64,000 nucleotides of DNA, taken from contig NZ_CACSIP010000056.1 in NCBI RefSeq assembly GCF_902705885.1, positions 181,050-245,049 of the forward strand, in the 5' to 3' direction. Within the stretch, counting starts at the first letter, position 1. Each line of letters begins with the position of its first letter. This stretch comes from Mycolicibacterium austroafricanum (GTDB lineage Bacteria > Actinomycetota > Actinomycetes > Mycobacteriales > Mycobacteriaceae). The position numbers and the translations under genes were made by a program. Positions 1 to 9,461 of this stretch are shown piece by piece. Below the pieces are notes generated by a model that searched no databases, had not been told where the DNA came from, and worked only from the letters and a program-made list of their open reading frames with translations.

Positions 1-132
1 GCCCTCGCGGATGGCGGTCTCGATCGCCTGAGCGAGCTGATAGTAGAGAGGAACAGGGCTTGACCTGTCGAGCTCCACTGTCAGGGGCACGTCGCGCTCC
101 GATCTCGAGGGGCCAGCCAAGGGTAGCTGCAT
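1..132 (-). CDS. GntR-family transcriptional regulator, N-terminal part (probable IolR)
   Basis: The gene runs leftward off the window edge, so only the first 44 codons are visible. After a short leader, residues 26-44 read PVPLYYQLAQAIETAIREG, the start of a GntR winged-helix domain (the YYQLaxxIexxIxxG pattern). ATG at 132 is the most upstream start in frame; GTG at codon 15 is an alternative. It diverges from iolC across about 110 bp. In corynebacteria a GntR-type IolR occupies the same place and represses the iol operon, so IolR is the natural inference. The effector domain is outside the window, so the GntR subfamily cannot be judged. Confidence 0.8.
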   Translation of the reverse strand, partial: MQLPLAGPSRSERDVPLTVELDRSSPVPLYYQLAQAIETAIREG

Positions 133-160
133 CCTAGCATTTCATGATTGAAAGATAGAA

Positions 161-170
161 TGTCAGGACA
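161..170. promoter_or_regulatory. Candidate IolR/GntR operator in the iolC promoter region
   Basis: The 111-bp gap between the regulator and iolC is noticeably A+T-richer than its surroundings. It contains TGTCAGGACA, whose complement TGTCCTGACA fits the corynebacterial IolR consensus as I remember it (KGWCHTRACA). It lies about 80 bp upstream of the iolC start and 30 bp from the regulator start, so one protein could control both directions. The assignment rests on a remembered consensus and on position only. Confidence 0.35.
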
Positions 171-243
171 AAATATTGACACCGTGTGGTGACGCGGGGC
201 ACAGTCTTCATCAGCCACCCACCTACCCGTCGGAGTGACTTTG

Positions 244-1242
244 ATGACCAATCAGCCATATGACGTGCTCGCGATCGGGCGATGCGGCGTCGACGTGTAC
301 CCACTGCAGGTGGGTGTCGGCCTCGAGGATGTCGAGACCTTCGGAAAGTTCCTCGGCGGCAGCGCCGCGAACGTCACGGTGGCCGCCGCGCGCCTGGGCA
401 ATCGTGCCGCGCTGATCTCCGGCGTCGGCGACGACCCGTTCGGACGGTTCGTGCGTGCCGAACTCACCCGCCTCGGCGTGGACAACCGCTACGTCACCAC
501 CCACGGACAGTTCCCGACGCCGGTGACGTTTTGCGAGATCTTCCCTCCCGATGACTTTCCGCTCTACTTCTACCGCAAGCCCAGCGCCCCCGATCTGCAG
601 ATCAGCACGCAGGACGTCGACGCCGACGCAGTGCGCTCGGCGCGACTGTTCTGGGCGACGGTCACCGGCCTGTCCGAGGAACCAAGTCGCACGGCGCATT
701 TCGCGGCATGGGCGGCGCGCGATGAGCGCTTGCGCGAAGAGAATGGGCAGAGCCGCAGTCCACTGACGGTCCTCGATCTGGACTACCGGCCGATGTTCTG
801 GGCGTCGCCGGCCGCCGCGACCGAGCAGGTGCAGCGCGCCCTGACCCACGTCACCGTCGCCGTCGGCAACCGCGAGGAGTGCGAGATCGCCGTCGGCGAA
901 TCGAACCCGCACAAAGCCGCCGATGCGCTGCTCGACCTCGGCGTCGAGTTGGCGATCGTCAAGCAGGGCCCCCGAGGTGTGCTCGGTAAGAGCCGGCAAT
1001 CCTCGGTCACCGTGGCGCCCAACGAGGTTGACGTCGTCAACGGCCTCGGGGCCGGGGATGCGTTCGGCGGCAGCCTGTGCCATGGCCTGCTCAACGGGTG
1101 GCCCCTGGAGAAGACCCTTCGTTACGCCAATGCCGCCGGGGCCATCGTGGCCGGCAGGCTCGAGTGCTCGACCGCCATGCCGACCTCCGCAGAGGTGGCC
1201 GAGCTGGCAGAGCAGACCGCACTGGGAGCCGTCAATGTCTGA
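244..1242 (+). CDS. iolC: 5-dehydro-2-deoxygluconokinase (IolC)
   Basis: PfkB/ribokinase-family kinase of 332 residues that phosphorylates 5-dehydro-2-deoxygluconate in myo-inositol catabolism. The N-terminal substrate motif GGSAANVTVA starts near residue 38, and the C-terminal anion-hole/catalytic motif GLGAGDAFGGS has its base Asp at 272. An in-frame GTG lies at 235, but GGAG at 232-235 is correctly spaced (8 nt) for ATG 244, so I prefer 244. It is the first gene of the iol operon and overlaps the next gene by 8 bp. Confidence 0.9.
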   Translation: MTNQPYDVLAIGRCGVDVYPLQVGVGLEDVETFGKFLGGSAANVTVAAARLGNRAALISGVGDDPFGRFVRAELTRLGVDNRYVTTHGQFPTPVTFCEIFPPDDFPLYFYRKPSAPDLQISTQDVDADAVRSARLFWATVTGLSEEPSRTAHFAAWAARDERLREENGQSRSPLTVLDLDYRPMFWASPAAATEQVQRALTHVTVAVGNREECEIAVGESNPHKAADALLDLGVELAIVKQGPRGVLGKSRQSSVTVAPNEVDVVNGLGAGDAFGGSLCHGLLNGWPLEKTLRYANAAGAIVAGRLECSTAMPTSAEVAELAEQTALGAVNV

Positions 1243-2119
1243 CACCGCGCTGTGCAGTGACTATTCCGCCATCACCGATCTGCGCTCCGGCGATCCGGGC
1301 GCTGTCGCCCGCGCGTGGGAGAACCGCACCACCCGCCCGACGGTGCGCGGCGACGGACGGCTGATGATCGTCGCCGCCGACCACCCGGCCCGCGGTGCGC
1401 TCAGTGTCGGCTCACGACCGACCGCGATGAACAGCCGCACCGACCTGCTGGACCGGCTACGCGCGGCCCTGGCCGAACCCGGCGTGGACGGGGTGCTGGC
1501 CACCGCCGACATCCTGGACGATCTGCTGCTGCTGGGCGCGCTCGAGGACAAGGTGGTGTTCTCCTCCTTCAACCGCGGCGGGCTCGCCGGATCGTCGTTC
1601 GAGCTCGACGACCGGATGACCGGCGCCACTGCGGCCTCCACTGCCGCCGCGAAGATGAACGGCGGAAAGATGCTGTGCCGCATCGATCTCGACGATCCCG
1701 GCACGGTGACCACGCTGGCGTCGTGCGCGCAGGCCGTCGACGCGCTCGCCGCCCACGGTCTGATCGCGATGCTGGAACCCTTCATGTCCTCCCGGGTCGA
1801 CGGCAAGGTGCGCAACGACCTGAGTCCCGACGCGGTGATCAAGTCGGTGCATATCAGCCAGGGACTGGGGGCCACGTCGGCCTACACCTGGATGAAGCTG
1901 CCGGTGGTTCCTGAGATGGACCGGGTGATGGATGCGACGACCATGCCCACCCTGTTGCTCGGCGGCGATCCGACCGATCCCGACGAGGCGTTCGCGAACT
2001 GGGAGAAGGCGCTCGCGCTGCCGTCGGTGCGTGGCCTGATCGTCGGCCGGACGCTGCTGTACCCATCCGACGACGACGTGAGCTCGGCCGTCGCCACCGC
2101 GGTGTCGCTGGTCCGATGA
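1235..2119 (+). CDS. DhnA-type class I aldolase of inositol catabolism (Cgl0159/cg0198 family)
   Basis: Protein of 294 residues with a (beta/alpha)8 class I aldolase pattern. AADHPARG (residues 48-55) is the DhnA/FbaB-like beta-strand start, and the Schiff-base lysine is most likely K221 in YTWMKLPVV. The corynebacterial homologue sits in the same place, directly after iolC. The family is often annotated as deoxyribose-phosphate aldolase. Because the pathway needs a 2-deoxy-5-keto-gluconate-6-phosphate aldolase (IolJ activity) and no other candidate is present, that role is inferred. It overlaps iolC by 8 bp and iolB by 4 bp (ATGA), so it is translationally coupled to both. Confidence 0.75.
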   Translation: MSDTALCSDYSAITDLRSGDPGAVARAWENRTTRPTVRGDGRLMIVAADHPARGALSVGSRPTAMNSRTDLLDRLRAALAEPGVDGVLATADILDDLLLLGALEDKVVFSSFNRGGLAGSSFELDDRMTGATAASTAAAKMNGGKMLCRIDLDDPGTVTTLASCAQAVDALAAHGLIAMLEPFMSSRVDGKVRNDLSPDAVIKSVHISQGLGATSAYTWMKLPVVPEMDRVMDATTMPTLLLGGDPTDPDEAFANWEKALALPSVRGLIVGRTLLYPSDDDVSSAVATAVSLVR

Positions 2120-3018
2120 ACAGCGACCTCTACATTCCGGCGGGCAGCGCCTCCGCACCGTTCACCGTCGCCATCACCCCGCAGGATGCCGGGTGGGCGG
2201 AGTCGTCGCTGCACGTCGTCGACCTCGGCGACGGTCAGGATCTTTCCCTGCACACCGGCGACGACGAGGTGATGATCCTGCCTCTGGCAGGTGGCGCTGC
2301 CGTCGAGTGCGCCGGCAAGTCGTTCGAACTGAGCCCGCGCGCTTCGGTCTTCGACGGTCCGGCCGACATGGTCTATCTCGGGATCGACCAGTCCTACACG
2401 CTGTCGGGTCGCGGCCGGATCGCGATCTGCGGCGCGCGGGCCACTCGGGCGGGGCGGCGCTTCCCCAATCGCCGGGTCGCAGCCGCCGATGTGGCGGTCG
2501 AACTGCGCGGCGCGGGCAACTGCAGCCGCCAGGTGCACAACTTCGGCACCGCGACGGCGTTCGAGGCGGACTCACTGATCGCGTGCGAGGTCATCACCCC
2601 CGGCGGCAACTGGTCGAGCTACCCCGCGCACAAACACGACGAGAACACCGACGTGGAAACCCAGCTCGAGGAGATCTACTACTTCGAGATCGCCGACAGC
2701 CCCGTCGGCACACCGGGTTTCGGATACCACCGGGTGTACGGCACGCCGGAGCGTCCCATCGAGGTCCTCGAGGAGGTCCGTACCGGCGACGCTGTGCTGG
2801 TCCCGCACGGCTACCACGGGCCCTCCATCGCCGCACCGGGTCACCACATGTACTACCTGAACGTGATGGCCGGCTCCGGGCCCGACCGCGCCTGGCTCAT
2901 CTGCGACGATCCCCGGCACACCTGGCTGCGCGGCAGCTGGGAACACGAGGAGATCGACCCGCGTCTGCCCTTCCCTGCTTCCTCCGCGACTCGACCGCCG
3001 GCTGCGCCGGCTGGATAG
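2116..3018 (+). CDS. iolB: 5-deoxy-glucuronate isomerase (IolB)
   Basis: Bicupin of 300 residues that isomerises 5-deoxy-glucuronate to 5-dehydro-2-deoxygluconate, the IolC substrate. Family hallmarks in the second cupin are NWSSYPAHKHDEN (near residues 166-178), ETQLEEIYYFEI and VLVPHGYHGP; these carry the metal-binding His, Glu and His residues. Length is normal for the family. It shares a 4-bp ATGA overlap with the preceding aldolase gene and is followed after 10 bp by iolD. Confidence 0.93.
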   Translation: MNSDLYIPAGSASAPFTVAITPQDAGWAESSLHVVDLGDGQDLSLHTGDDEVMILPLAGGAAVECAGKSFELSPRASVFDGPADMVYLGIDQSYTLSGRGRIAICGARATRAGRRFPNRRVAAADVAVELRGAGNCSRQVHNFGTATAFEADSLIACEVITPGGNWSSYPAHKHDENTDVETQLEEIYYFEIADSPVGTPGFGYHRVYGTPERPIEVLEEVRTGDAVLVPHGYHGPSIAAPGHHMYYLNVMAGSGPDRAWLICDDPRHTWLRGSWEHEEIDPRLPFPASSATRPPAAPAG

Positions 3019-3028
3019 GAGCCCGACC

Positions 3029-4978
3029 ATGGTTTCCACCGCTCCGAAGTCGACCGAGAAACTCGTCGACACCGAACCGACCGTGCGTCTGACCGTGGCC
3101 CAGGCCACCGTCCGGTTTCTGGCCAACCAGTACGTCGAGCGTGACGGTGAGCGGCACAAGTTCTTCGCCGGGTGCCTCGGCATCTTCGGTCACGGCAACG
3201 TGGCGGGCGTGGGCCAGGCGCTGCTGCAGGACGAACTAGAGGCGCACGAGGCCGGCGTCGAGCCCGGACTGAAATACGTCCTGGGCCGCAACGAGCAGGC
3301 CATGGTGCACACCGCTGTGGCTTACGCCCGCCAGCAGGACCGCCTGCAGGCATGGGCGGTCACCGCGAGCGTCGGTCCCGGGGCGACGAACATGCTCACC
3401 GGAGCGGCGCTGGCGACCATCAATCGTCTCCCGGTATTGCTGCTTCCCGCAGACACATTCGCCACGCGGGTGAGTTCGCCGGTGCTGCAGGAACTGGAGC
3501 TCCCCTCCAGCGGCGACGTCACCGTCAACGACGCGTTCAAGCCGCTGTCCCGCTACTTTGACCGGGTGTGGCGCCCCGAGCAACTCCCGGCCGCGTTGTT
3601 GGGCGCGATGCGAGTCCTGACCGACCCCGTCGAGACAGGGGCAGCGACCGTCGCCCTGCCGCAGGATGTGCAGGCCGAGGCGTTCGACTGGCCCGAAAGT
3701 CTGTTCGCCCAAAGAACCTGGCACATTGCCCGCCCGCTGCCGGAGCGTTCGGTGATCGCCCGCGCGGCCGAGATCATCCGCTCGGCCACCAAGCCGCTGA
3801 TCGTGGCCGGTGGCGGCGTCATCTACTCCGGCGCCAGTGACGTTCTGGCCGATGTGGCGGCACGCACCGGAATCCCGGTGTGCGAGAGCCAGGCCGGCAA
3901 GGGGTCGCTGCTGCACGAGCACCCGCAGAGCGTCGGCGCCGTCGGCTCCACCGGCACCACCGCCGCCAACGCGCTGGCCAGCGAGGCCGATGTCATCATC
4001 GGCATCGGCACCCGGTACAGCGATTTCACGTCGGCGTCGCGGACCGCGTTCAACAATCCCGACGTCCGATTCGTCAACATCAATGTGGCGTCGCTGGACT
4101 CGGTCAAGCAGGGTGGTATCAGCGTGGTGTCGGACGCACGCGAGGCGCTCGAGGCGCTGGACTCGGCTCTGGCCGGTTACACGGTCAGCGATGGATATCG
4201 CGCCCGGGTCAGCGAATTGACGATCGAGTGGAACGACACCGTCTCTCAGGTCTACCGCACCGAAGACGGCGGCGCGCTCAACCAGAACCAGGTGATCGGG
4301 CTCGTCAACACGCTGTCCGATCCGCGCGACGTGGTGGTGTGCGCTGCCGGATCGATGCCCGGGGACCTGCACAAGATGTGGCGGACGCGGGACCGCAAGG
4401 GCTACCACGTCGAGTACGGGTACTCCTGCATGGGCTATGAGATCGCCGGTGGCATCGGGGTGCGGATGGCGGCCCCGGACCGCGACGTGTTCATCATGGT
4501 CGGCGACGGGTCCTATCTGATGATGGCCACCGAGCTGGCGACCGCGGTGCAGGAAGGCGTCAAGGTCATCCCCGTGCTGGTGCAGAACCACGGCTTCGCG
4601 TCCATCGGCGGGCTGTCGGAATCGTTGGGCTCACAACGGTTCGGCACGGCCTACCGCTACCGCGGCGAGGACGGCCGCCTCGACGACGGCAGGCTCCCGG
4701 TCGATCTCGCCGCCAACGCCGCCAGCCTGGGTGCAGACGTCATCCGCGTGTCGACGGCCGCCGAGTTCTCCGATGCGGTGAAGGTGGCCAAGTCAGCCGA
4801 TCGCACCACGGTGATCTACGTCGAGACCGACCCGTTGATCTACGCGCCCGACAGCCGATCCTGGTGGGACGTCCCGGTCAGCGAGGTGTCGACACTGGCG
4901 TCCACGCAGTCGGCGTATGCGCGCTACGCGGACTGGAAGAAGGTCCAACGACCGCTGATCAACCCGTCGGATCGCTGA
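3029..4978 (+). CDS. iolD: 3D-(3,5/4)-trihydroxycyclohexane-1,2-dione hydrolase (IolD)
   Basis: ThDP-dependent enzyme of 649 residues that opens the inositol-derived ring to give 5-deoxy-glucuronate. Domain order is typical of the acetolactate-synthase superfamily: an N-terminal pyrimidine-binding domain (FFAGCLGIFGHGN... near residue 50), a central Rossmann-like domain, and a C-terminal ThDP domain with VGDGSYLMM...QNHGFASIGG, the GDG(x)~26N metal/diphosphate motif. A ribosome-binding site GGAG lies 7 nt before ATG 3029. It is followed immediately by iolG with a 2-bp gap. Confidence 0.94.
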   Translation: MVSTAPKSTEKLVDTEPTVRLTVAQATVRFLANQYVERDGERHKFFAGCLGIFGHGNVAGVGQALLQDELEAHEAGVEPGLKYVLGRNEQAMVHTAVAYARQQDRLQAWAVTASVGPGATNMLTGAALATINRLPVLLLPADTFATRVSSPVLQELELPSSGDVTVNDAFKPLSRYFDRVWRPEQLPAALLGAMRVLTDPVETGAATVALPQDVQAEAFDWPESLFAQRTWHIARPLPERSVIARAAEIIRSATKPLIVAGGGVIYSGASDVLADVAARTGIPVCESQAGKGSLLHEHPQSVGAVGSTGTTAANALASEADVIIGIGTRYSDFTSASRTAFNNPDVRFVNINVASLDSVKQGGISVVSDAREALEALDSALAGYTVSDGYRARVSELTIEWNDTVSQVYRTEDGGALNQNQVIGLVNTLSDPRDVVVCAAGSMPGDLHKMWRTRDRKGYHVEYGYSCMGYEIAGGIGVRMAAPDRDVFIMVGDGSYLMMATELATAVQEGVKVIPVLVQNHGFASIGGLSESLGSQRFGTAYRYRGEDGRLDDGRLPVDLAANAASLGADVIRVSTAAEFSDAVKVAKSADRTTVIYVETDPLIYAPDSRSWWDVPVSEVSTLASTQSAYARYADWKKVQRPLINPSDR

Positions 4979-4980
4979 CC

Positions 4981-5994
4981 ATGCACAGCAGCACAGATCT
5001 CAGGGTCGCCGTACTGGGTGTCGGCGTGATGGGCGCCGACCACGTCGCCCGGATCACCTCGCGGATCTCCGGCGCCCGGGTGAGCGTCGTCAACGACTAC
5101 ATCACCGAGAAGGCCGAGCAGATCGCCGCCCAGATCGACGGTTGCCGTGCGGTGCCCGATCCGCTCGAGGCGATCGCCGATGCACAGGTGGATGCCGTGC
5201 TGCTGGCCACCCCCGGTGCGGTCCACCTGGAGCAACTGCTGGCCTGCCTGGAGCACGGCAAGCCGGTCCTGTGCGAAAAGCCCTTGACTACAGACGTTTC
5301 GACGTCGCTGGACATCGTCCGCCGCGAGGCCGGGCTGGAGCGGCCGTTGATCCAGGTCGGGTTCATGCGTCGCTTCGACGACGAGTACATGCACCTGAAG
5401 GCGCTGCTCGACGGTGGTGAGCTGGGTCGGCCGCTGCTCATGCACTGCGTGCACCGCAACGCCAGTGTGCCGTCTTACTTCGACAGCTCGTTGATCGTCA
5501 AGGACTCGCTGGTGCACGAGGTCGACGTGACTCGATTTTTGTTCGACGAGGAGATCGCGAGCGTGCAGATCATCAAACCGTTCTCGAATCCCGCGGCGCC
5601 GGAAGGCGTCATCGATCCTCAGATCGCGGTCCTGAGGACCGCCTCGGGAAAGCATGTCGACGTCGAACTCTTTGTCACCACCGGCGTGGCCTACGAGGTT
5701 CGCACCGAAGTGGTTGGCGAGAAGGGCAGCGCGATCATCGGCCTGGACATCGGACTGATCCGTAAATCTGCCCCGGCCACCTGGGGCGGGCAGGTGACGC
5801 CCGGTTTCCGTGAACGCTTCGGCCGCGCTTACGACACCCAGATCCAGCGCTGGGTGGACGCCGTCCGGGGCGGGACCAACGTCGACGGCCCCACTGCCTG
5901 GGACGGTTACGCGGCCGCCGCGGTGTGCGCCGCGGGCGTCGAGTCCCTCGAGTCCGGGCTGCCCGTCGAGGTGCAACTCGCAGAACGTCCCTGA
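4981..5994 (+). CDS. iolG: Gfo/Idh/MocA inositol 2-dehydrogenase (IolG)
   Basis: Protein of 337 residues. The N-terminal NAD-binding Rossmann motif is AVLGVGVMGADH (residues 10-21), followed by the family-typical LCEKPLTTD with the catalytic-region EKP. The C-terminal half carries MRRFDDEYMHLK and VHEVDVTRFLF, where the active-site Asp/His of inositol dehydrogenases lie. It oxidises myo-inositol or scyllo-inositol to the 2-ketone. An upstream in-frame extension (to 4864) lies inside iolD, so ATG 4981 is chosen. The dehydratase that would act next (IolE) is not in the window. Confidence 0.88.
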   Translation: MHSSTDLRVAVLGVGVMGADHVARITSRISGARVSVVNDYITEKAEQIAAQIDGCRAVPDPLEAIADAQVDAVLLATPGAVHLEQLLACLEHGKPVLCEKPLTTDVSTSLDIVRREAGLERPLIQVGFMRRFDDEYMHLKALLDGGELGRPLLMHCVHRNASVPSYFDSSLIVKDSLVHEVDVTRFLFDEEIASVQIIKPFSNPAAPEGVIDPQIAVLRTASGKHVDVELFVTTGVAYEVRTEVVGEKGSAIIGLDIGLIRKSAPATWGGQVTPGFRERFGRAYDTQIQRWVDAVRGGTNVDGPTAWDGYAAAAVCAAGVESLESGLPVEVQLAERP

Positions 5995-6014
5995 CCGAAA
6001 CATCATTCAGAAAG

Positions 6015-6170
6015 ATGAAACCGATGACGAACACGATTTCCCATTGGGTCGCCCACGGCACCGGCGGCGTCAACTTCTACACCCGCCAAATAGCCATCAC
6101 CCAACGCTGGCTCGACCCCAGCTCACGCACCTCCGGCGGCATCAACCTCGGCTTCCCCCAAAACCAGTAG
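6015..6170 (+). pseudogene. Internally deleted remnant of methylmalonate-semialdehyde dehydrogenase (mmsA/iolA)
   Basis: A 51-codon open frame whose two ends both resemble the same ~500-residue enzyme. It begins MKPMTNTISHWV, like the N-terminus of mycobacterial MmsA (MTNTISHW...). From residue 13 it continues AHGTGGVNFYTRQIAITQ, then RWLDPSS...GGINLGFPQNQ, which is the extreme C-terminus of MmsA. Roughly 450 residues between, with the catalytic Cys and the NAD site, are gone, yet the frame is kept. ATG 6024 is probably the original start. It follows iolG by 20 bp, as the last step of inositol catabolism would. No activity is expected from such a peptide. Confidence 0.8.
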
Positions 6171-6204
6171 CCCACTGGGCAACGAACGGTTCACCGCCGA
6201 GCAG

Positions 6205-6375
6205 TCAGCGACGCCACCAGGACCTCGCAACACGGGCACGTGGCTGCGGTGCGGAATCCCGCCCGCAGGTGCATTGCTGCGCTGCGGGCACCGAACGCAT
6301 CACCTCGTCGACGTGTCGGCCGCACCCGGCCCAGCCAGTCTTTCCACACTTGGGACACTTCTCGGGGTAGCACAT
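6205..6375 (-). CDS. Small Cys-rich protein (56 aa), last gene of the sulfur operon
   Basis: A short gene with a strong start: AGGAG stands 5-6 nt upstream of ATG 6375. The 56-residue product begins MCYPEKCPKCGKTGWAGCGR and has six cysteines (residues 2, 7, 10, 18, 35, 37), all in the first 37 residues, arranged as CxxC/CxC pairs that suggest a zinc knuckle or redox-active centre. The last 18 residues are basic (ending RSWWRR). I recall similar MCYP...C..CGKTTW-type small proteins in actinobacteria without known function. It lies 29 bp downstream of thioredoxin in the same direction, so thiol or persulfide chemistry is a reasonable guess. Confidence 0.7.
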   Translation of the reverse strand: MCYPEKCPKCGKTGWAGCGRHVDEVMRSVPAAQQCTCGRDSAPQPRARVARSWWRR

Positions 6376-6404
6376 GGATTCTCCTGGAGTGAAAAGAGAT
6401 TCGG

Positions 6405-6767
6405 TCAGGATGTCGCGGCGGCGATTTTGGCGCGTACGTCGTCCATGTCGAGCGCCTTCACCCTGGTGATGAGGTCCTCGAGCGCCGCGGCCGGCATCGC
6501 TCCCGGCTGGCGGTAAACGAGGATGCCGTCACGGAACGCCATGATCGTCGGGATCGCCTGGATGTCCAGATCCGCGCCAATCTGTTGCTGGGCTTCGGTG
6601 TCGACTTTGGCGTGTACCACGTCGGGGTGTGACTGCGAGGAGCGCTCGAAGACCGGGGCGAAGGCGCGGCACGGGCCACACCATGACGCCCAGAAGTCGA
6701 CGAGCACGATGGGATTCTCGTCGATGGTGGTCTCGAAGTCGGCGGTGGTCAGGTTGCTGATTGTCAT
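6405..6767 (-). CDS. Thioredoxin
   Basis: Thioredoxin-fold protein of 120 residues with the active site WCGPC at residues 29-33 and the cis-proline in IQAIPTIMAF. There is no signal peptide, so it is cytosolic. The C-terminus is about 12 residues longer than E. coli thioredoxin (VKALDMDDVRAKIAAATS). It lies 57 bp downstream of the sulfide:quinone oxidoreductase gene in the same orientation. In that setting it probably reduces persulfides formed on rhodaneses or low-molecular-weight thiols (inference). Confidence 0.93.
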   Translation of the reverse strand: MTISNLTTADFETTIDENPIVLVDFWASWCGPCRAFAPVFERSSQSHPDVVHAKVDTEAQQQIGADLDIQAIPTIMAFRDGILVYRQPGAMPAAALEDLITRVKALDMDDVRAKIAAATS

Positions 6768-6824
6768 TGTGTTTCCTTTCTCGGTATGTCGTTCTCGGTA
6801 TGTCTTTGTGTGACAGTTGATTTC

Positions 6825-8024
<1,200 letters not shown>

Positions 8025-8037
8025 GATGCCCTTTCGC

Positions 8038-9417
8038 TCAGGCGTTCTGGTGGGTGTCTTCCCAGGCGCCGTAGCCGCCCAGGATGTCGCTGACATCGGC
8101 GAAGCCGTTCTGCCGCAGCAGACTCGCGGCCACCGAGGACCGGTAACCACCGGCGCAGTACACGACCGTCGGTTTGGCCGGGTCCAGTTCGTTCAGCCGA
8201 CTCGGCAGCTGACCCACCGGGATCGCGATCGCGTTCGGGATGGTTCCCGCCGCCACCTCACCCGGGTTTCGCACATCGACGACCTGCAGGTCGTTCAGTT
8301 CTGCTGCACGCTCGTCGAATGCTCTGGCGGTCAGGCGAGATGCGATCTGGACGTCACCTTGGTGGGTGAACATCACCTCGAACGGCCGGTCCAGATAGCC
8401 GATGACCCGGTCGAAACCGATTCGGGCAAGCCGGTTCTTACCTTCCAGCTCCTGCCCCGGCTCGGTGAAGAGCACGATGTCGACGTCTGATGGCAGGACC
8501 GACCCGGCGAACTCGGCATAGCGACCCTCGAGCCCGACGTTGACCGCGTCACGCAGATGACCCTGGGCGAACTCCTCAGGGGTGCGCCCATCGACCAGCA
8601 CCGCGCCGCGGTCGACCGCCTCGCGGACCTGCTCATAGGTCATCGGCGTGGGCATCTTGGTCTCGTCGAGCAACTCACGATCCTTACGGTTGAGGATCGC
8701 GTCATACACGAAGTACCCCGGTGCCGGCGGCTGCCCTTCGGTGACGAGGTCCATGAAGGTGGCCTTGTCGGGCGCCCGCAGCGCGTAGTTGGTTTCCTTC
8801 TGCTCCCCCATCGTCGACCACAGGTCGGTGGACAGGTTCTTCCCGCATGCCGAGCCCGCACCGTGGGCCGGGTACACCCGGGTCGCATCCGGCAGCGTCA
8901 TCAGCTTGGTGTGCAGCGAGTCATAAAGCTTGTCGGCCAACTCCTCACGAGTGAACCCGATCGAAGCCAGCAGATCCGGCCGGCCCACATCGCCGATGAA
9001 CAACGCATCACCGGTCAGGACACCGTAGGGAACGTCGTCACCGGGATGCTCGTAGACCACAATGCTCAACGATTCGGGTGTGTGGCCCGGGGTATGGCGG
9101 AACTCCAACATCACCTCACCGAGCGAATAGCGTTCTCCATCAGCGACGCCCATCGACTCGAACTCGGTCTCAGCGACCGAGGAGTACACGATCTTCGCGC
9201 CGGTCGCCTTAGCCAACTCCAGATGACCCGACAAGAAATCGGCGTGGAAATGGGTCTCGATCACCAGCTCGATCGTGTAACCGAACTCCCTGGCATCAGC
9301 CAGATACTCAGCCACATCACGCTGCGGATCAACAACCACCGCACGCCCAGTCGTCTCGTCAGCAATCAGATACGACGCATGAGACAGGCAATCCAAGTAG
9401 TACTGAATGAACTTCAT
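8038..9417 (-). CDS. Metallo-beta-lactamase/rhodanese fusion (persulfide dioxygenase-like)
   Basis: Protein of 459 residues with three domains. Residues 1-230 form a metallo-beta-lactamase fold with THFHADFLSGH (55-65), TPGHTPES (110-117) and GDALF (Asp137), the iron ligands of ETHE1-type persulfide dioxygenases. A rhodanese domain at about 265-355 has no cysteine in its active-site loop (LFTEPGQELEG) and looks inactive. A second rhodanese at about 365-459 has a normal loop with C421 (YCAGGYRSS). It would convert persulfide sulfur to sulfite. The start MKFIQYYLDC matches the family; the longer reading frame adds 15 atypical residues. First gene of the leftward operon, facing the operator cluster. 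Confidence 0.9.
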   Translation of the reverse strand: MKFIQYYLDCLSHASYLIADETTGRAVVVDPQRDVAEYLADAREFGYTIELVIETHFHADFLSGHLELAKATGAKIVYSSVAETEFESMGVADGERYSLGEVMLEFRHTPGHTPESLSIVVYEHPGDDVPYGVLTGDALFIGDVGRPDLLASIGFTREELADKLYDSLHTKLMTLPDATRVYPAHGAGSACGKNLSTDLWSTMGEQKETNYALRAPDKATFMDLVTEGQPPAPGYFVYDAILNRKDRELLDETKMPTPMTYEQVREAVDRGAVLVDGRTPEEFAQGHLRDAVNVGLEGRYAEFAGSVLPSDVDIVLFTEPGQELEGKNRLARIGFDRVIGYLDRPFEVMFTHQGDVQIASRLTARAFDERAAELNDLQVVDVRNPGEVAAGTIPNAIAIPVGQLPSRLNELDPAKPTVVYCAGGYRSSVAASLLRQNGFADVSDILGGYGAWEDTHQNA

Positions 9418-9461
9418 CGCTCTCTTCTCTCTGTTGATGCGGTGGTCATGCCATCTTCGCA

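Noticed and set aside
223..1245. Long open frame opposite iolC
   Set aside because: Mirror of the coding strand codon periodicity; no recognisable protein and it covers a well-supported gene. The same applies to the other long antisense frames (for example opposite iolD, tig, plsC and ettA).
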